From NCBI GenBank assembly GCA_002386465.1, contig DGIT01000031.1:37289-47116 (forward strand): 9,828 nt of DNA, in the 5' to 3' direction. The position numbers and the translations under genes were made by a program. Of the stretch, positions 1 through 7,178 are shown in pieces (positions within the stretch are counted from its first letter, which is position 1; each line of letters starts with the position of its first letter). Origin of the DNA: Burkholderiales bacterium UBA4615 (lineage in GTDB: Bacteria > Pseudomonadota > Gammaproteobacteria > Burkholderiales > Burkholderiaceae_E). The notes beneath the pieces were generated by a model. The model was given only the letters and a program-made list of their open reading frames with translations. It ran no database searches and was not told where the DNA came from.

Positions 1-309
1 AGCACGCTGCCGGTGCTGATGGCCATGTCATTTCTCCTGGGCATCGGTCCGGGGATCGGCCTTCCGCTCACCATGGCTGCCCTGCACACCGCCTCACCTG
101 CGGGCCGCGTGGGCGAGGCCGCCGGGCTGCGCATCATGCTGCAAAGCTTTCAGCAGATCATGCTGCCGGTCATCGTGGGGGTGCTGACCGCACTGCTCGG
201 CGTCAAGCCGCTCTTCTGGCTCTATGCGGTCGTGGCCCTGGTCGTGGTGCTCTCCATTCGGCGCGCACTTGCGGACTCGGATGCCCGCCGCGCTAAGTCT
301 GCACCATGA
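1..309 (+). CDS. MFS transporter, C-terminal end (5' part outside window)
   Basis: This is the last ~102 codons of an inner-membrane major facilitator superfamily transporter; the reading frame is open to the left edge and ends with TGA at 307-309. The visible part holds roughly the last three membrane segments, with a Gly-rich stretch (LGIGPGIGLP), the loop SPAGRVGEAAGLR, and a final hydrophobic helix before a short basic tail. By eye about 60% of residues match the C-terminus of the next gene, including LPVLMA, GPGIG, AGLR, QQI and PLFWLY, so the two are tandem paralogues. The stop codon overlaps the next start as ATGA, which suggests translational coupling within one operon. The substrate cannot be read from this fragment. 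Confidence 0.85.
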   Translation, partial: STLPVLMAMSFLLGIGPGIGLPLTMAALHTASPAGRVGEAAGLRIMLQSFQQIMLPVIVGVLTALLGVKPLFWLYAVVALVVVLSIRRALADSDARRAKSAP

Positions 310-1595
310 CCCGTCGCGGCTCGAGTCTGCATGCAGCCGATCCGGCCATGGTCGGTCTGATGGCCCTGGCCGCGCTGAACTACACCTCGAGTATCGGCTG
401 TCGCATCACGGTGGCGCTGGCCGGTCTGCATGCCGGCCTGTCCCCAGCGCTGATCGGCCCGATGGTGGCCGGTTTTGCGCTGATACCGATGTTTTTCGGC
501 GTGAGAGCGGGTCGGCTTGTAGACCGCATCGGCCCCCAGCGTCCGATGGTCGCGGGCACCGCCCTGATTGTCCTGGGCGCTGCAGCCTGTGCCCTGGCGC
601 CCCACCCCATCGTACTGATGGCCAGTGCAGTGGTCATTGGCGTGGGCAATATGGGGTTTCACCTCTCGATGCAGCAGGCTGCCGGCGAGATTGGCGGTGG
701 CGCACGGCGCACCGGCAACTTCAACCTGCTGACCATGAGCTTCTCGATCTCGGGCATCCTCGGGCCGCCGCTGGCCGGCTTCATCATCGATCACTTCGGG
801 CATCGCGCAGCCTTCGCAGCCATGGCGCTCATCGCGTTCGGCATCATGATCGGCTGCAGGATGTTTCCGTTTGCCAGACACCTGCCGCGGGCCGCCTTAT
901 CAGCGCCACAGGCCGCAGTGCAACAGGCCGCATCCGACGCAAGCGCTCAGCCCTCACCCGCTGGGCGTGCGCCAGCCGGCGCATCTGCGATGGGGTCGTC
1001 ACCCACCCCAATGGCCACGCAATCGGCCTGGGCGTCCGGCATGGAGCTGCTCGGAGAAAAGCCGCTGCGACGCTTTCTGATCGCCTCGCTCACCATCTCG
1101 GCGGGCTGGGACGCCTTTCAGTTCCTGATTCCGCTGCATGCCCACGCCATCGGTCTGAGCGCATCGGCAGTCGGTTTATCGATCGCATCTTTTTCCGCGG
1201 GTTCACTCACGGTGCGGCTCTTCATGTCCTTTTTGCTGGCACGGCTGAGCACCGCCCAATGGGTGATGGTGGCGATGGGCACGTGCGCAGCCGCCTATGC
1301 ACTGCTGCCGTTTTCCGGTGCGTTGCCGGTCCTGATGGCGATTGCCTTCGTGCTGGGCACCGGGCCTGGCATTGGCCAGCCGCTGCTCATGGCGGCGATG
1401 CACGGCGCAGCCCCAGCAGGCCGGGGCGGCGAGACCGCCGGCCTGCGCATGACGCTGCAAAGCACGCAGCAGATCGTGCTGCCAGTGCTTCTGGGTCTGC
1501 TCGGATCGGTGCTGGGCGTGAGCCCGCTGTTCTGGCTCTACAGCGTCCTGGTGGCCGCCGTGATGCTGTCGATGCGTGGCAAGCTCGGCGCATGA
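306..1595 (+). CDS. MFS transporter (complete, second of a tandem pair)
   Basis: A 429-residue protein with about twelve hydrophobic segments, the normal size for a major facilitator superfamily permease of the inner membrane. The loop between helices 2 and 3 carries the MFS motif A pattern as GRLVDRIGPQR. A second conserved-looking stretch is GVGNMGFHLSMQQAAGE. The central cytoplasmic loop, about residues 195-255, is long and rich in Ala, Ser and Pro, and probably poorly ordered. The ATG at 306 overlaps the upstream paralogue's TGA, which fixes the start and implies co-translation. The stop is only four bases from the convergent SIMPL gene. The family transports small molecules, often drugs or metabolites; the substrate here is unknown. 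No regulator gene lies next to it within the window. Confidence 0.88.
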   Translation: MTRRGSSLHAADPAMVGLMALAALNYTSSIGCRITVALAGLHAGLSPALIGPMVAGFALIPMFFGVRAGRLVDRIGPQRPMVAGTALIVLGAAACALAPHPIVLMASAVVIGVGNMGFHLSMQQAAGEIGGGARRTGNFNLLTMSFSISGILGPPLAGFIIDHFGHRAAFAAMALIAFGIMIGCRMFPFARHLPRAALSAPQAAVQQAASDASAQPSPAGRAPAGASAMGSSPTPMATQSAWASGMELLGEKPLRRFLIASLTISAGWDAFQFLIPLHAHAIGLSASAVGLSIASFSAGSLTVRLFMSFLLARLSTAQWVMVAMGTCAAAYALLPFSGALPVLMAIAFVLGTGPGIGQPLLMAAMHGAAPAGRGGETAGLRMTLQSTQQIVLPVLLGLLGSVLGVSPLFWLYSVLVAAVMLSMRGKLGA

Positions 1596-1599
1596 AACC

Positions 1600-2289
1600 T
1601 TACGGCATCAGTTCGACCGTGCCACTCACGGTCACGCTCACTTCCGATTCACCGGCTTCCTCGGGAATCGGCGCTGCGGCAGGTGCTGCCATGGCTACGT
1701 CCGAACTGCGCGCCATCATGAGCGGGCGCGGTCCTGGCACGGCACCCGGCTGCAGGGCAAGCGCACGCATCTCGTAGTTGCGATACCCGAAGGCCACCGC
1801 CGCCTGCTGGGCCTTGGCCCGAAATGCCTGCGCGGCCTCGGTCACCAGTTGTTGCTCCTGCGCCCGGCGCTTGGCCGTGGACAGTCGAAACTGCACGCTG
1901 GACACCTGTAAACGCTCCGCCAGGCGTCCGCCGAGCTGCCCAAGGGTCAACACGCGCTGCGACTCGAGCACCACCTCACCGCGCACTTTCCATCCCTGCT
2001 GCTTGCCATCGCGGATGTAGTTCGGCTGGGTCGAGACATTACCCAGACGCGCCTTCACACCCTCGACCTTCTTCGCCTCGGCAATCGCCGCGTTCAATTG
2101 CGACAGCACCGCTTCATTGAGCGGGCCCACCTGAGGGCCGTCGCGTTCGGCCGCCATCACGATCACCATCTCGTCATTGGACACGCTGGCGCGCGCCTGT
2201 TCATTGAGTTCGAGCGTTGGGCCGGCCAACGCTGGCATGGTCACACACAGCGTGGCGACGAGCAGCAGGGGGCGAAGGAAGGGCGGCAT
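1600..2289 (-). CDS. SIMPL (DUF541) domain secreted protein
   Basis: A 229-residue protein with an N-terminal signal peptide: a hydrophobic core at residues 6-19 and a likely signal peptidase I site after ALA (residues 20-22). The mature part, from GPTLELNEQARASVSNDE onward, has the look of SIMPL/DUF541 proteins (the family of E. coli YggE): an alternation of short strands, the segment QPNYIRDGKQQGWKVRGEV, and a helix rich in Ala, Gln and Lys near residues 145-165. The tail is Ala/Pro-rich. The protein is expected in the periplasm or outer envelope; family members have been linked to oxidative stress tolerance, but the biochemical role is not settled. A clear Shine-Dalgarno AGGA sits seven bases before the ATG. 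It lies 53 bp downstream of the P1 hydrolase gene on the same strand and may share its transcript. Confidence 0.88.
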   Translation of the reverse strand: MPPFLRPLLLVATLCVTMPALAGPTLELNEQARASVSNDEMVIVMAAERDGPQVGPLNEAVLSQLNAAIAEAKKVEGVKARLGNVSTQPNYIRDGKQQGWKVRGEVVLESQRVLTLGQLGGRLAERLQVSSVQFRLSTAKRRAQEQQLVTEAAQAFRAKAQQAAVAFGYRNYEMRALALQPGAVPGPRPLMMARSSDVAMAAPAAAPIPEEAGESEVSVTVSGTVELMP

Positions 2290-2296
2290 GAAGTGG

Positions 2297-2300
2297 TCCT
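2297..2300 (-). promoter_or_regulatory. Ribosome binding site of the SIMPL gene
   Basis: AGGA on the minus strand (TCCT on plus), seven bases upstream of the ATG at 2289. It supports this start. It is one of the few recognisable Shine-Dalgarno sequences in the window; most other genes here have weak or no such signal. Confidence 0.55.
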
Positions 2301-2342
2301 GTGAGAGGAGCAGGCTGAAGGGGACAGCGAACGACGCGAGGC

Positions 2343-3377
2343 CTAGGTACGGCCTGACAGATCGGCCCAGGCGGGCACATCCGGCACGGCAGACCCGCTG
2401 ACGCGCTGCGCTGTGATGATGGCACGCAAGACCGCCATCGCCGTAACCTGCGCTGCGGCAGCCGCAAGTGTGACCACACCAAGCCCTTCAGGCCGGATGC
2501 CGCTGGCACCGGTGGCCAGCCCGAATATCGTGTCGCCATCAAACGCGGTGTGCACCGGGCTGATGGTGCGCGCCAGACCATCGTGTGCGCTGGTGGCCAG
2601 CCGCGTGCAGCCGACCTTGTCGAGCACCGCGTCGGTGGCCACGCAGCCGATGGTGGTCGCTGCGCCGCTGACCGGACCGGGCGCGCCTTCGCCGCGCAGC
2701 AGGCTTGCCGTGGTGTCACGCAAGCGGGATCCCTCTGACCCTCTGGCGCCCGCCACAACCGCGCCGGTGCCTGGATCGATCACGTCACCCACCGCATTGA
2801 CCGCGACCAGCGCCGCCACCGTGACCCCGCCCACACGCATGGAGGCCGTACCGACTCCGCCCTTCATGGCATGCGCCATGCCAAAGAGCTTGCCCACGGT
2901 GGCGCCTGCTCCGGCGCCCACCGATCCTTCAGCAGGCCGATCTTCGCAAGCCGCTGCGCAGGCCCGGTGGCCGCTGGCTGCATCGGGCCAGATCCGGTGA
3001 TCGCCCATCCACAGATCGAACAAGATGGCCGATGGGACGATTGGCACCCGAGCGGGCCCCGCCGGCCAGCCCACGCCGCGCGCAGCCAGCCAATCAACGA
3101 CGCCGTTTGCGGCAGCCAGCCCGAATGCGCTGCCACCGGAGAGCACCAGCGCATGAACGCGATCGACGCTATTGATTGGATGCAGCAAATCGGTTTCGCG
3201 CGTGCCGGGTGCAGCCCCGCGCACATCCACACCAGCCACCGCGCCGCCCTCGGTAAGGATGACCGTGCAGCCCGTGGGCCGGGACGCGAGCGTGTCATGA
3301 CCGACCTTCAGACCGGCCACGTCCGTGAGCCCGCCCGGGCGGTCTGCATTCAGGCAGGCGCGCAAAGAAAGATCCAT
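2343..3377 (-). CDS. P1 family (S58, DmpA/NylC-like) N-terminal-nucleophile hydrolase
   Basis: A 344-residue member of peptidase family S58, enzymes that cleave themselves into two chains and use the freed N-terminal Ser/Thr as nucleophile; known members are aminopeptidases or amide hydrolases. Family signatures are in order: GLTDVAGLKVGH (16-27), LSGGSAFGLAAANGV (79-93), VPIVPSAILFDL (111-122), GSVGAGAGATVGK (151-163), the cleavage region GAATTIGCVATDA (238-250) and HTAFDGDTIFGLAT (276-289). The likely nucleophile is Thr241. The residue before it is Ala, where relatives I know of have Asn. The frame is open further upstream, but the ATG at 3377 begins where homologues do and avoids overlap with the divergent gene. 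No signal peptide, so probably cytoplasmic. Substrate unknown. It heads a likely two-gene unit with the SIMPL gene 53 bp downstream. Confidence 0.9.
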   Translation of the reverse strand: MDLSLRACLNADRPGGLTDVAGLKVGHDTLASRPTGCTVILTEGGAVAGVDVRGAAPGTRETDLLHPINSVDRVHALVLSGGSAFGLAAANGVVDWLAARGVGWPAGPARVPIVPSAILFDLWMGDHRIWPDAASGHRACAAACEDRPAEGSVGAGAGATVGKLFGMAHAMKGGVGTASMRVGGVTVAALVAVNAVGDVIDPGTGAVVAGARGSEGSRLRDTTASLLRGEGAPGPVSGAATTIGCVATDAVLDKVGCTRLATSAHDGLARTISPVHTAFDGDTIFGLATGASGIRPEGLGVVTLAAAAAQVTAMAVLRAIITAQRVSGSAVPDVPAWADLSGRT

Positions 3378-3383
3378 ACCCCG

Positions 3384-3389
3384 ACTGTA
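3384..3389 (-). promoter_or_regulatory. Candidate -10 box for the P1 hydrolase
   Basis: TACAGT on the minus strand, six bases before the ATG at 3377. Transcription would start at or next to the start codon, giving a leaderless or nearly leaderless mRNA, which fits the absence of a Shine-Dalgarno sequence. No good -35 hexamer is visible at the usual distance. Confidence 0.3.
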
Positions 3390-3398
3390 CCGGCAAGC

Positions 3399-3404
3399 TA
3401 CACT
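3399..3404 (+). promoter_or_regulatory. Candidate -10 box for the PRPP-synthase homologue
   Basis: TACACT, with eight bases between it and the ATG at 3413. A start of transcription six to eight bases downstream would fall at the start codon, so the message may be leaderless. It lies in the same 35-bp divergent gap as the opposite-strand box, so the two promoters would overlap. A -35 element is not evident. Confidence 0.35.
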
Positions 3405-3412
3405 GCGCGCCC

Positions 3413-4306
3413 ATGCATAGCTCCTTGGTCCTGCATCCGGACGACCAGCGCGAAGCCGCCGAGCGCTTTGCCGCTGCGCTCGAACTGCCCTGCCGCGCAA
3501 TCAGTACCCGGCGCTTTCCCGACGGCGAAACGCTGCTGCGCTTGCCGCTTCCGCTGCCTGAGCGGGTCATCATCTTCTGCACCCTGGACCAACCCGACGT
3601 GCGTCTGGTGGAGTTGCTGCTGACGGCCCGCACGGCGCGTGCCGAGGGTGCAAGGCATCTGACACTGGTGGCACCCTACCTGTGCTACATGCGCCAGGAC
3701 ATGGCGTTTCACCCCGGCGAGGCGGTCAGTCAGCGCATCATCGGCGGATTTCTGGCCGAGCTCTTCGATGCGGTGGTCACGGTCGATCCGCATCTGCACC
3801 GGATCGATCGGCTGCAGCAGGCCATCCCGATCGATCAGGCCATCACCCTGCATGCCACAGAGCCGATCGGACTGTTCATTTCCGAGGCGGTGCCCCAGGC
3901 GGTGCTGATCGGCCCCGATGAAGAGTCTGAACAGTGGGTCGCGGCCATCGCGCAAGCGTGTGCACTGCCTCATGCCGTGTTCGTGAAGCGCCGGCACGGC
4001 GATCGCGATGTGGATGTGATCGCCGAGGGTGGTCCTTCGCTGATGGGCCGGCATGTGGTGCTGGTCGATGACATTGCCAGCAGCGGGCGCACGCTCGCGC
4101 AAGCTGCGCGGGTCTGTCTGGGCCTGGGTGCCGCTGCGGTCGATGCAGTGGTCACGCATGCGCTGTGCAGTACGCAGGACCATGCGAGCCTGCTGGCCGC
4201 CGGTGTCGGTCAGCTCTGGAGCACAGACGCGCTTGCGCACGCAAGCAACCGCATTGCCCTGGCGAGCCTGCTGGCTCAGGGCTGTCGCACACACGGTCTG
4301 GCCTGA
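3413..4306 (+). CDS. Ribose-phosphate pyrophosphokinase (PRPP synthase) family protein
   Basis: A 297-residue protein, slightly shorter than the usual 310-320 of PRPP synthases, which transfer pyrophosphate from ATP to ribose 5-phosphate for nucleotide, His and Trp synthesis. The landmarks are present in order: RFPDGE (34-39), PYLCYMRQD with the ATP-site RQD (88-96), HPGEAVSQRIIGG (100-112), TVDPH (123-127), the catalytic-loop KRR (192-194) and the PRPP/ribose-phosphate loop VVLVDDIASSGRT (215-227). The stretch IGPDEESEQW (166-175) replaces the bacterial class I VGPDAGG pattern and recalls a subfamily often found beside a DeoA-like thymidine/AMP phosphorylase; no such gene is in this window. 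It is therefore probably an accessory, catabolic-type enzyme rather than the housekeeping Prs. Soluble and cytoplasmic. The sensor-kinase gene starts three bases after its stop. Confidence 0.9.
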   Translation: MHSSLVLHPDDQREAAERFAAALELPCRAISTRRFPDGETLLRLPLPLPERVIIFCTLDQPDVRLVELLLTARTARAEGARHLTLVAPYLCYMRQDMAFHPGEAVSQRIIGGFLAELFDAVVTVDPHLHRIDRLQQAIPIDQAITLHATEPIGLFISEAVPQAVLIGPDEESEQWVAAIAQACALPHAVFVKRRHGDRDVDVIAEGGPSLMGRHVVLVDDIASSGRTLAQAARVCLGLGAAAVDAVVTHALCSTQDHASLLAAGVGQLWSTDALAHASNRIALASLLAQGCRTHGLA

Positions 4307-4309
4307 TCG

Positions 4310-6235
4310 GTGCGCGAACCCGCTGGCTTCGCTTTGCTGCTCTGGCGCATGGCCCTGGTGCTGTGCGCAACGCTCTGGCTGACCCCGAGTCATGGGCAAA
4401 TGCGCCTTGGCGAAATCACCATGGTGCGCGATGTGTCGGGGCAGATGACGCTCGAAGACGTGAAGCGTGCGAGCCCTCAGCCGTACACGCCTCCCTACCT
4501 GCGGTTCTTCGACAGCTCCATTGTGTGGTTGCGTCTGCCGCTCGAGCCAGAGCCATCGGCTGATGCGGGGTTGCTGAGCCCAACTGCCCTCTCGGGGCAA
4601 TCCGCCGCCCAGTCCCTGCGCGTGTTGGCAGCCTCCGCGACACAGGCGCACCTCTACGATGCATTGCAGGGAGAGCAAGGCAGCAGCGCACCGCTGAGCA
4701 TCGACCTCAAGCCGCACACGATGCACCAGACCTTCTCGGTGCCGATCGAAACAAGCGCCGCAGCCCGAGTCGTGTGGTTGCGCGTGCAGCCGGACGGGCC
4801 TCTGCTGTTGTCGGTTGGCCTGTTTTCAGCTGCGCAACGCGGTGTCATTGAATCGACAGGCCTGGTCTTTCATGGGCTGGTCAGTGGACTGTTCGGCGCC
4901 TTTTTCCTGCTGTCTGTGGCAGCGCTGATGCTCGAGCGATCTGCCTTGATGACAGCGTGGGCGGCCAAACAATCGGCCAATCTGGCCGTAGCACTGCTCA
5001 ATGTGCAATGGGTGGTCGATGGTCAGTTTGCCCAAACCTATCTGTTGACCCCGACACCGATGTTGGAGCTTTTACGCTATCTCAACCCGGTCCTCAGCCT
5101 CTCGTTTTTCTACGTGCTGCTTCTTCAGTTTTCAGGCCCGCGCTGGACCGTTCGCCTGCATCAGGTGTTTTTCATCTCGATGGTGCCTAGTCTGGCTGCA
5201 TTCCTGCTGGGCAATGCCCCGCTCGCAAGGTCGATTGTGATCACCCATTACGGACTGGGGTTTTTCGTCATGACGCTCACCGCTGCCGCCTGCGCTGTGA
5301 AGGTGCAAACGATGGATCGTCCCGGTGCAGCGCCCCGCCAGCTCATCCTTGCCCTCGGCGTCGGGCTTGTGTTTGGTCTTTCCTGGGTGAGTTGCTTTCC
5401 AATCGGGTTTTACAATTTTCTGTCGATCGGCCCTCCCCTGTTTGTGCTGTTGAGTGCATTCACATCCACTGCCTTTGTGCTCATGCTGGTCTGGAGACAG
5501 CGCAATCAGACGGTTCAAAGACAGGCGGCGGCCGAATTGCAGTCCGGTCTGGCCGAAAAAGCCCTGCAACTTGAACGCAAGGAACGGGAGCGTCAACAGG
5601 AATTCATGGTCATGCTGACCCATGAATTGAAAGCCCCTCTGTCCACGCTTGGCATGGTGCTGCAGTCCTCGGGGGGCAATCCGACGATGCGCCCTCATGC
5701 CGATCAGGCCTTGGGGACGATGCGCCGGGTGATTGATCACTGTGCCAAGGCCATCCGACTCGAAGATGCCGACCCATCAAGTGTCAGGCAACCGTGTTCG
5801 CTCGCGGTGCAGCTGCAACTGCGCATCGATGCGCTGACTGAGCAAGAGCGCAGCCGCATTCAAATCGAGCCGGTGCTGGCGATGCCTGACCTTCCTGCGG
5901 ACCTGGACGCGCTCACCGTGGTGCTGTCCAACTTGCTGGATAACGCGCTGAAGTATTCCCCGAAAGGTTCGCCGATCCGTGCGGTGTTCAGCAGCCACCA
6001 CGATGGCGAGACGCGCTTCCAGACCCTAAGTGTTGCGAACCAGCCCCTGCCCGGGCCCTTGCCGCAGCCTGATCTGCTGTTCAGCAAGTACTACCGCGGT
6101 GAAGGTCCCTCCAGAGTGGGCGGCTCGGGGCTGGGTCTGTATCTCTCGCGAGCGCTGGCGAGTCGTATGCACGGCGATCTGGTCTGCAGCCTCGCTGCGA
6201 ATGAAGTGCGCTTCACGCTGTCGCTGCCGCAGTAA
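4310..6235 (+). CDS. 7TM-DISM sensor histidine kinase
   Basis: A 641-residue membrane histidine kinase. Residues 1-30 are a signal peptide or first membrane anchor. Residues about 31-175 form a periplasmic 7TMR-DISM extracellular type domain (note FFDSSIVWLRLPL at 67-79, VVWLRV at 154-159), a ligand-binding fold. Seven hydrophobic segments follow between about 183 and 395. A charged coiled coil (398-432) leads to the HisKA domain with the phospho-acceptor His438 in LTHELKAPL. The ATPase domain has the N box LLDNALKYSP (542-551, Asn545), the F box LLFSKYYRG (589-597) and the G2 box GGSGLGLYL (604-612). The G1 box is degenerate: VANQPLPGPLP replaces the usual DxGxG. The start is GTG at 4310, three bases after the preceding stop; an ATG at 4349 is possible. 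Its partner is probably the response regulator downstream. The ligand is unknown. Confidence 0.9.
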   Translation: MREPAGFALLLWRMALVLCATLWLTPSHGQMRLGEITMVRDVSGQMTLEDVKRASPQPYTPPYLRFFDSSIVWLRLPLEPEPSADAGLLSPTALSGQSAAQSLRVLAASATQAHLYDALQGEQGSSAPLSIDLKPHTMHQTFSVPIETSAAARVVWLRVQPDGPLLLSVGLFSAAQRGVIESTGLVFHGLVSGLFGAFFLLSVAALMLERSALMTAWAAKQSANLAVALLNVQWVVDGQFAQTYLLTPTPMLELLRYLNPVLSLSFFYVLLLQFSGPRWTVRLHQVFFISMVPSLAAFLLGNAPLARSIVITHYGLGFFVMTLTAAACAVKVQTMDRPGAAPRQLILALGVGLVFGLSWVSCFPIGFYNFLSIGPPLFVLLSAFTSTAFVLMLVWRQRNQTVQRQAAAELQSGLAEKALQLERKERERQQEFMVMLTHELKAPLSTLGMVLQSSGGNPTMRPHADQALGTMRRVIDHCAKAIRLEDADPSSVRQPCSLAVQLQLRIDALTEQERSRIQIEPVLAMPDLPADLDALTVVLSNLLDNALKYSPKGSPIRAVFSSHHDGETRFQTLSVANQPLPGPLPQPDLLFSKYYRGEGPSRVGGSGLGLYLSRALASRMHGDLVCSLAANEVRFTLSLPQ

Positions 6236-6244
6236 TGCGAGGCT

Positions 6245-6277
6245 CCTGCGCGTGCTCAATCGCTCGAGTTGCGCAGG
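6245..6277 (+). other. Stem-loop after the histidine kinase gene
   Basis: CCTGCGC (6245-6251) pairs with GCGCAGG (6271-6277) around a 19-base loop that can form a further CTC/GAG pairing. It starts ten bases after the kinase stop. There is no T-run behind it, so it is not a classic intrinsic terminator; it could be a 3'-end stabiliser or a weak Rho-associated pause site. The remainder of the 155-bp gap up to 6390 holds only the candidate promoter of the regulator. Confidence 0.35.
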
Positions 6278-6356
6278 CCAGTGACCTTGCTTGCCGATGC
6301 ACTCATGATTCGCACCCACTGTAGCAATCGGTAACTCTTTGGAGCGAGAGTCCGCG

Positions 6357-6362
6357 TACAGT
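6357..6362 (+). promoter_or_regulatory. Candidate -10 box for the response regulator
   Basis: TACAGT, 28 bases before the ATG at 6391, in the kinase-regulator gap. An alternative -10 is CACTAT at 6366-6371. TTGGAG at 6339-6344 could be part of a -35, but its spacing to either box is off (12 or 21 bases). The 155-bp gap and preceding stem-loop suggest the regulator has its own promoter. Confidence 0.25.
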
Positions 6363-6390
6363 CATCACTATTTCAAAAGTGCTCTCAGTC

Positions 6391-7104
6391 ATGCCGTCCA
6401 ACCTGTGCATCACCGTCGTTGAAGACAATGAAAGCCTCTGTGCGGTCACCGTTGAGCTGCTGGCGCAGCAGGGTCACCGGGTCAAGGGCGTGCATAGTGC
6501 CGAGGCACTCAGCGACGAAGCCTCCGACGGCATGCTCGACGTTTTGCTGGTCGACCTGAATCTGCCCGGCGAAGACGGCATCAGTCTGATCGGGCGGTAC
6601 CGGCAGATTTACCCAGGCCTCAAAGTGGTGGTGGTGAGCTCTCGCGACGGTTTGCAGGATCGGCTGGCCTGTTACCAGGCGGGTGCCGATACTTTTCTGG
6701 CCAAGCCGACGCATCCGGATGAGCTGCTCGCAGTGATCGGCACGCTGACACGCAGCCGTGAGACAGACCGCGCAGCGGCAGCCAGCGAAGGTGCTGGCAT
6801 GTCCTCTCCTTTGCGACTCGACATGCAGCGTCTGGTGCTGGAAGGGCCCGCCGCCACGGTCGATATCGGCGCTGCAGCTGCCAAAATTCTTGCCGCACTC
6901 GCTGTCGCACCCGGCCAGCGGCTGGCTCAGTGGCAAATCGTCGAAGCGCTGGGCCAGCAGTCAGGGCAGTACACACCGGCCGCCTTAGGCGTCCGGATGG
7001 TCCGCCTGCGCCAGTTGATCAAGGAGACTGGGTACGACGGCGCTTCGATCCGCTCGGTGCGATCAGAGGGCTACCAGTTGTGCATGCCGGTGGTGATCGT
7101 CTGA
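6391..7104 (+). CDS. OmpR/PhoB-type response regulator (REC + winged helix)
   Basis: A 237-residue DNA-binding response regulator. The N-terminal receiver domain (about 5-120) has the acidic pair Glu11-Asp12, the phospho-acceptor Asp55 in LLVDLNLPGEDG, Ser83/Ser84 at the switch position and Lys105 in FLAKPTHPDEL. A linker rich in Ala, Ser and Glu (122-138) joins it to a C-terminal winged-helix domain (about 140-232) with VRMVRLRQLIKETG as the likely recognition helix and SIRSVRSEGYQL as the wing, matching the usual IRTVRGxGY pattern. The ATG at 6391 is preferred; a GTG at 6379 in frame would add only four residues and no Shine-Dalgarno favours it. It follows the 7TM-DISM kinase by 155 bp and is its probable partner. 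Target genes are not identifiable here. Confidence 0.92.
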   Translation: MPSNLCITVVEDNESLCAVTVELLAQQGHRVKGVHSAEALSDEASDGMLDVLLVDLNLPGEDGISLIGRYRQIYPGLKVVVVSSRDGLQDRLACYQAGADTFLAKPTHPDELLAVIGTLTRSRETDRAAAASEGAGMSSPLRLDMQRLVLEGPAATVDIGAAAAKILAALAVAPGQRLAQWQIVEALGQQSGQYTPAALGVRMVRLRQLIKETGYDGASIRSVRSEGYQLCMPVVIV

Positions 7105-7139
7105 GTCCATCGCCGTCGGTTTGAACCTATTGATGTGAA

Positions 7140-7161
7140 TCCCTGAACCAGCCGCCAGGGA
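7140..7161 (+). other. Short inverted repeat between regulator and dinB
   Basis: TCCCTG (7140-7145) and CAGGGA (7156-7161) flank a ten-base loop. It lies 35 bases after the regulator stop and just upstream of the likely dinB -10 box. It may be a small hairpin or an operator; there is no T-run for an intrinsic terminator. Confidence 0.25.
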
Positions 7162-7178
7162 CTGTGTGATCAGGACGG

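Noticed and set aside
224..1777. Long plus-strand open frame of 517 codons overlapping both MFS genes
   Set aside because: It is a shadow frame of the second MFS gene: Arg/His/Pro-rich, no hydrophobic segments or known domain, and it overlaps a well-supported transporter along its whole length.
3398..4726. Minus-strand open frame of 442 codons opposite the PRPP-synthase homologue
   Set aside because: Composition is rich in His, Gln and Arg as expected for antisense of a GC-rich gene, with no recognisable motif; the plus-strand frame has all PRPP-synthase signatures.
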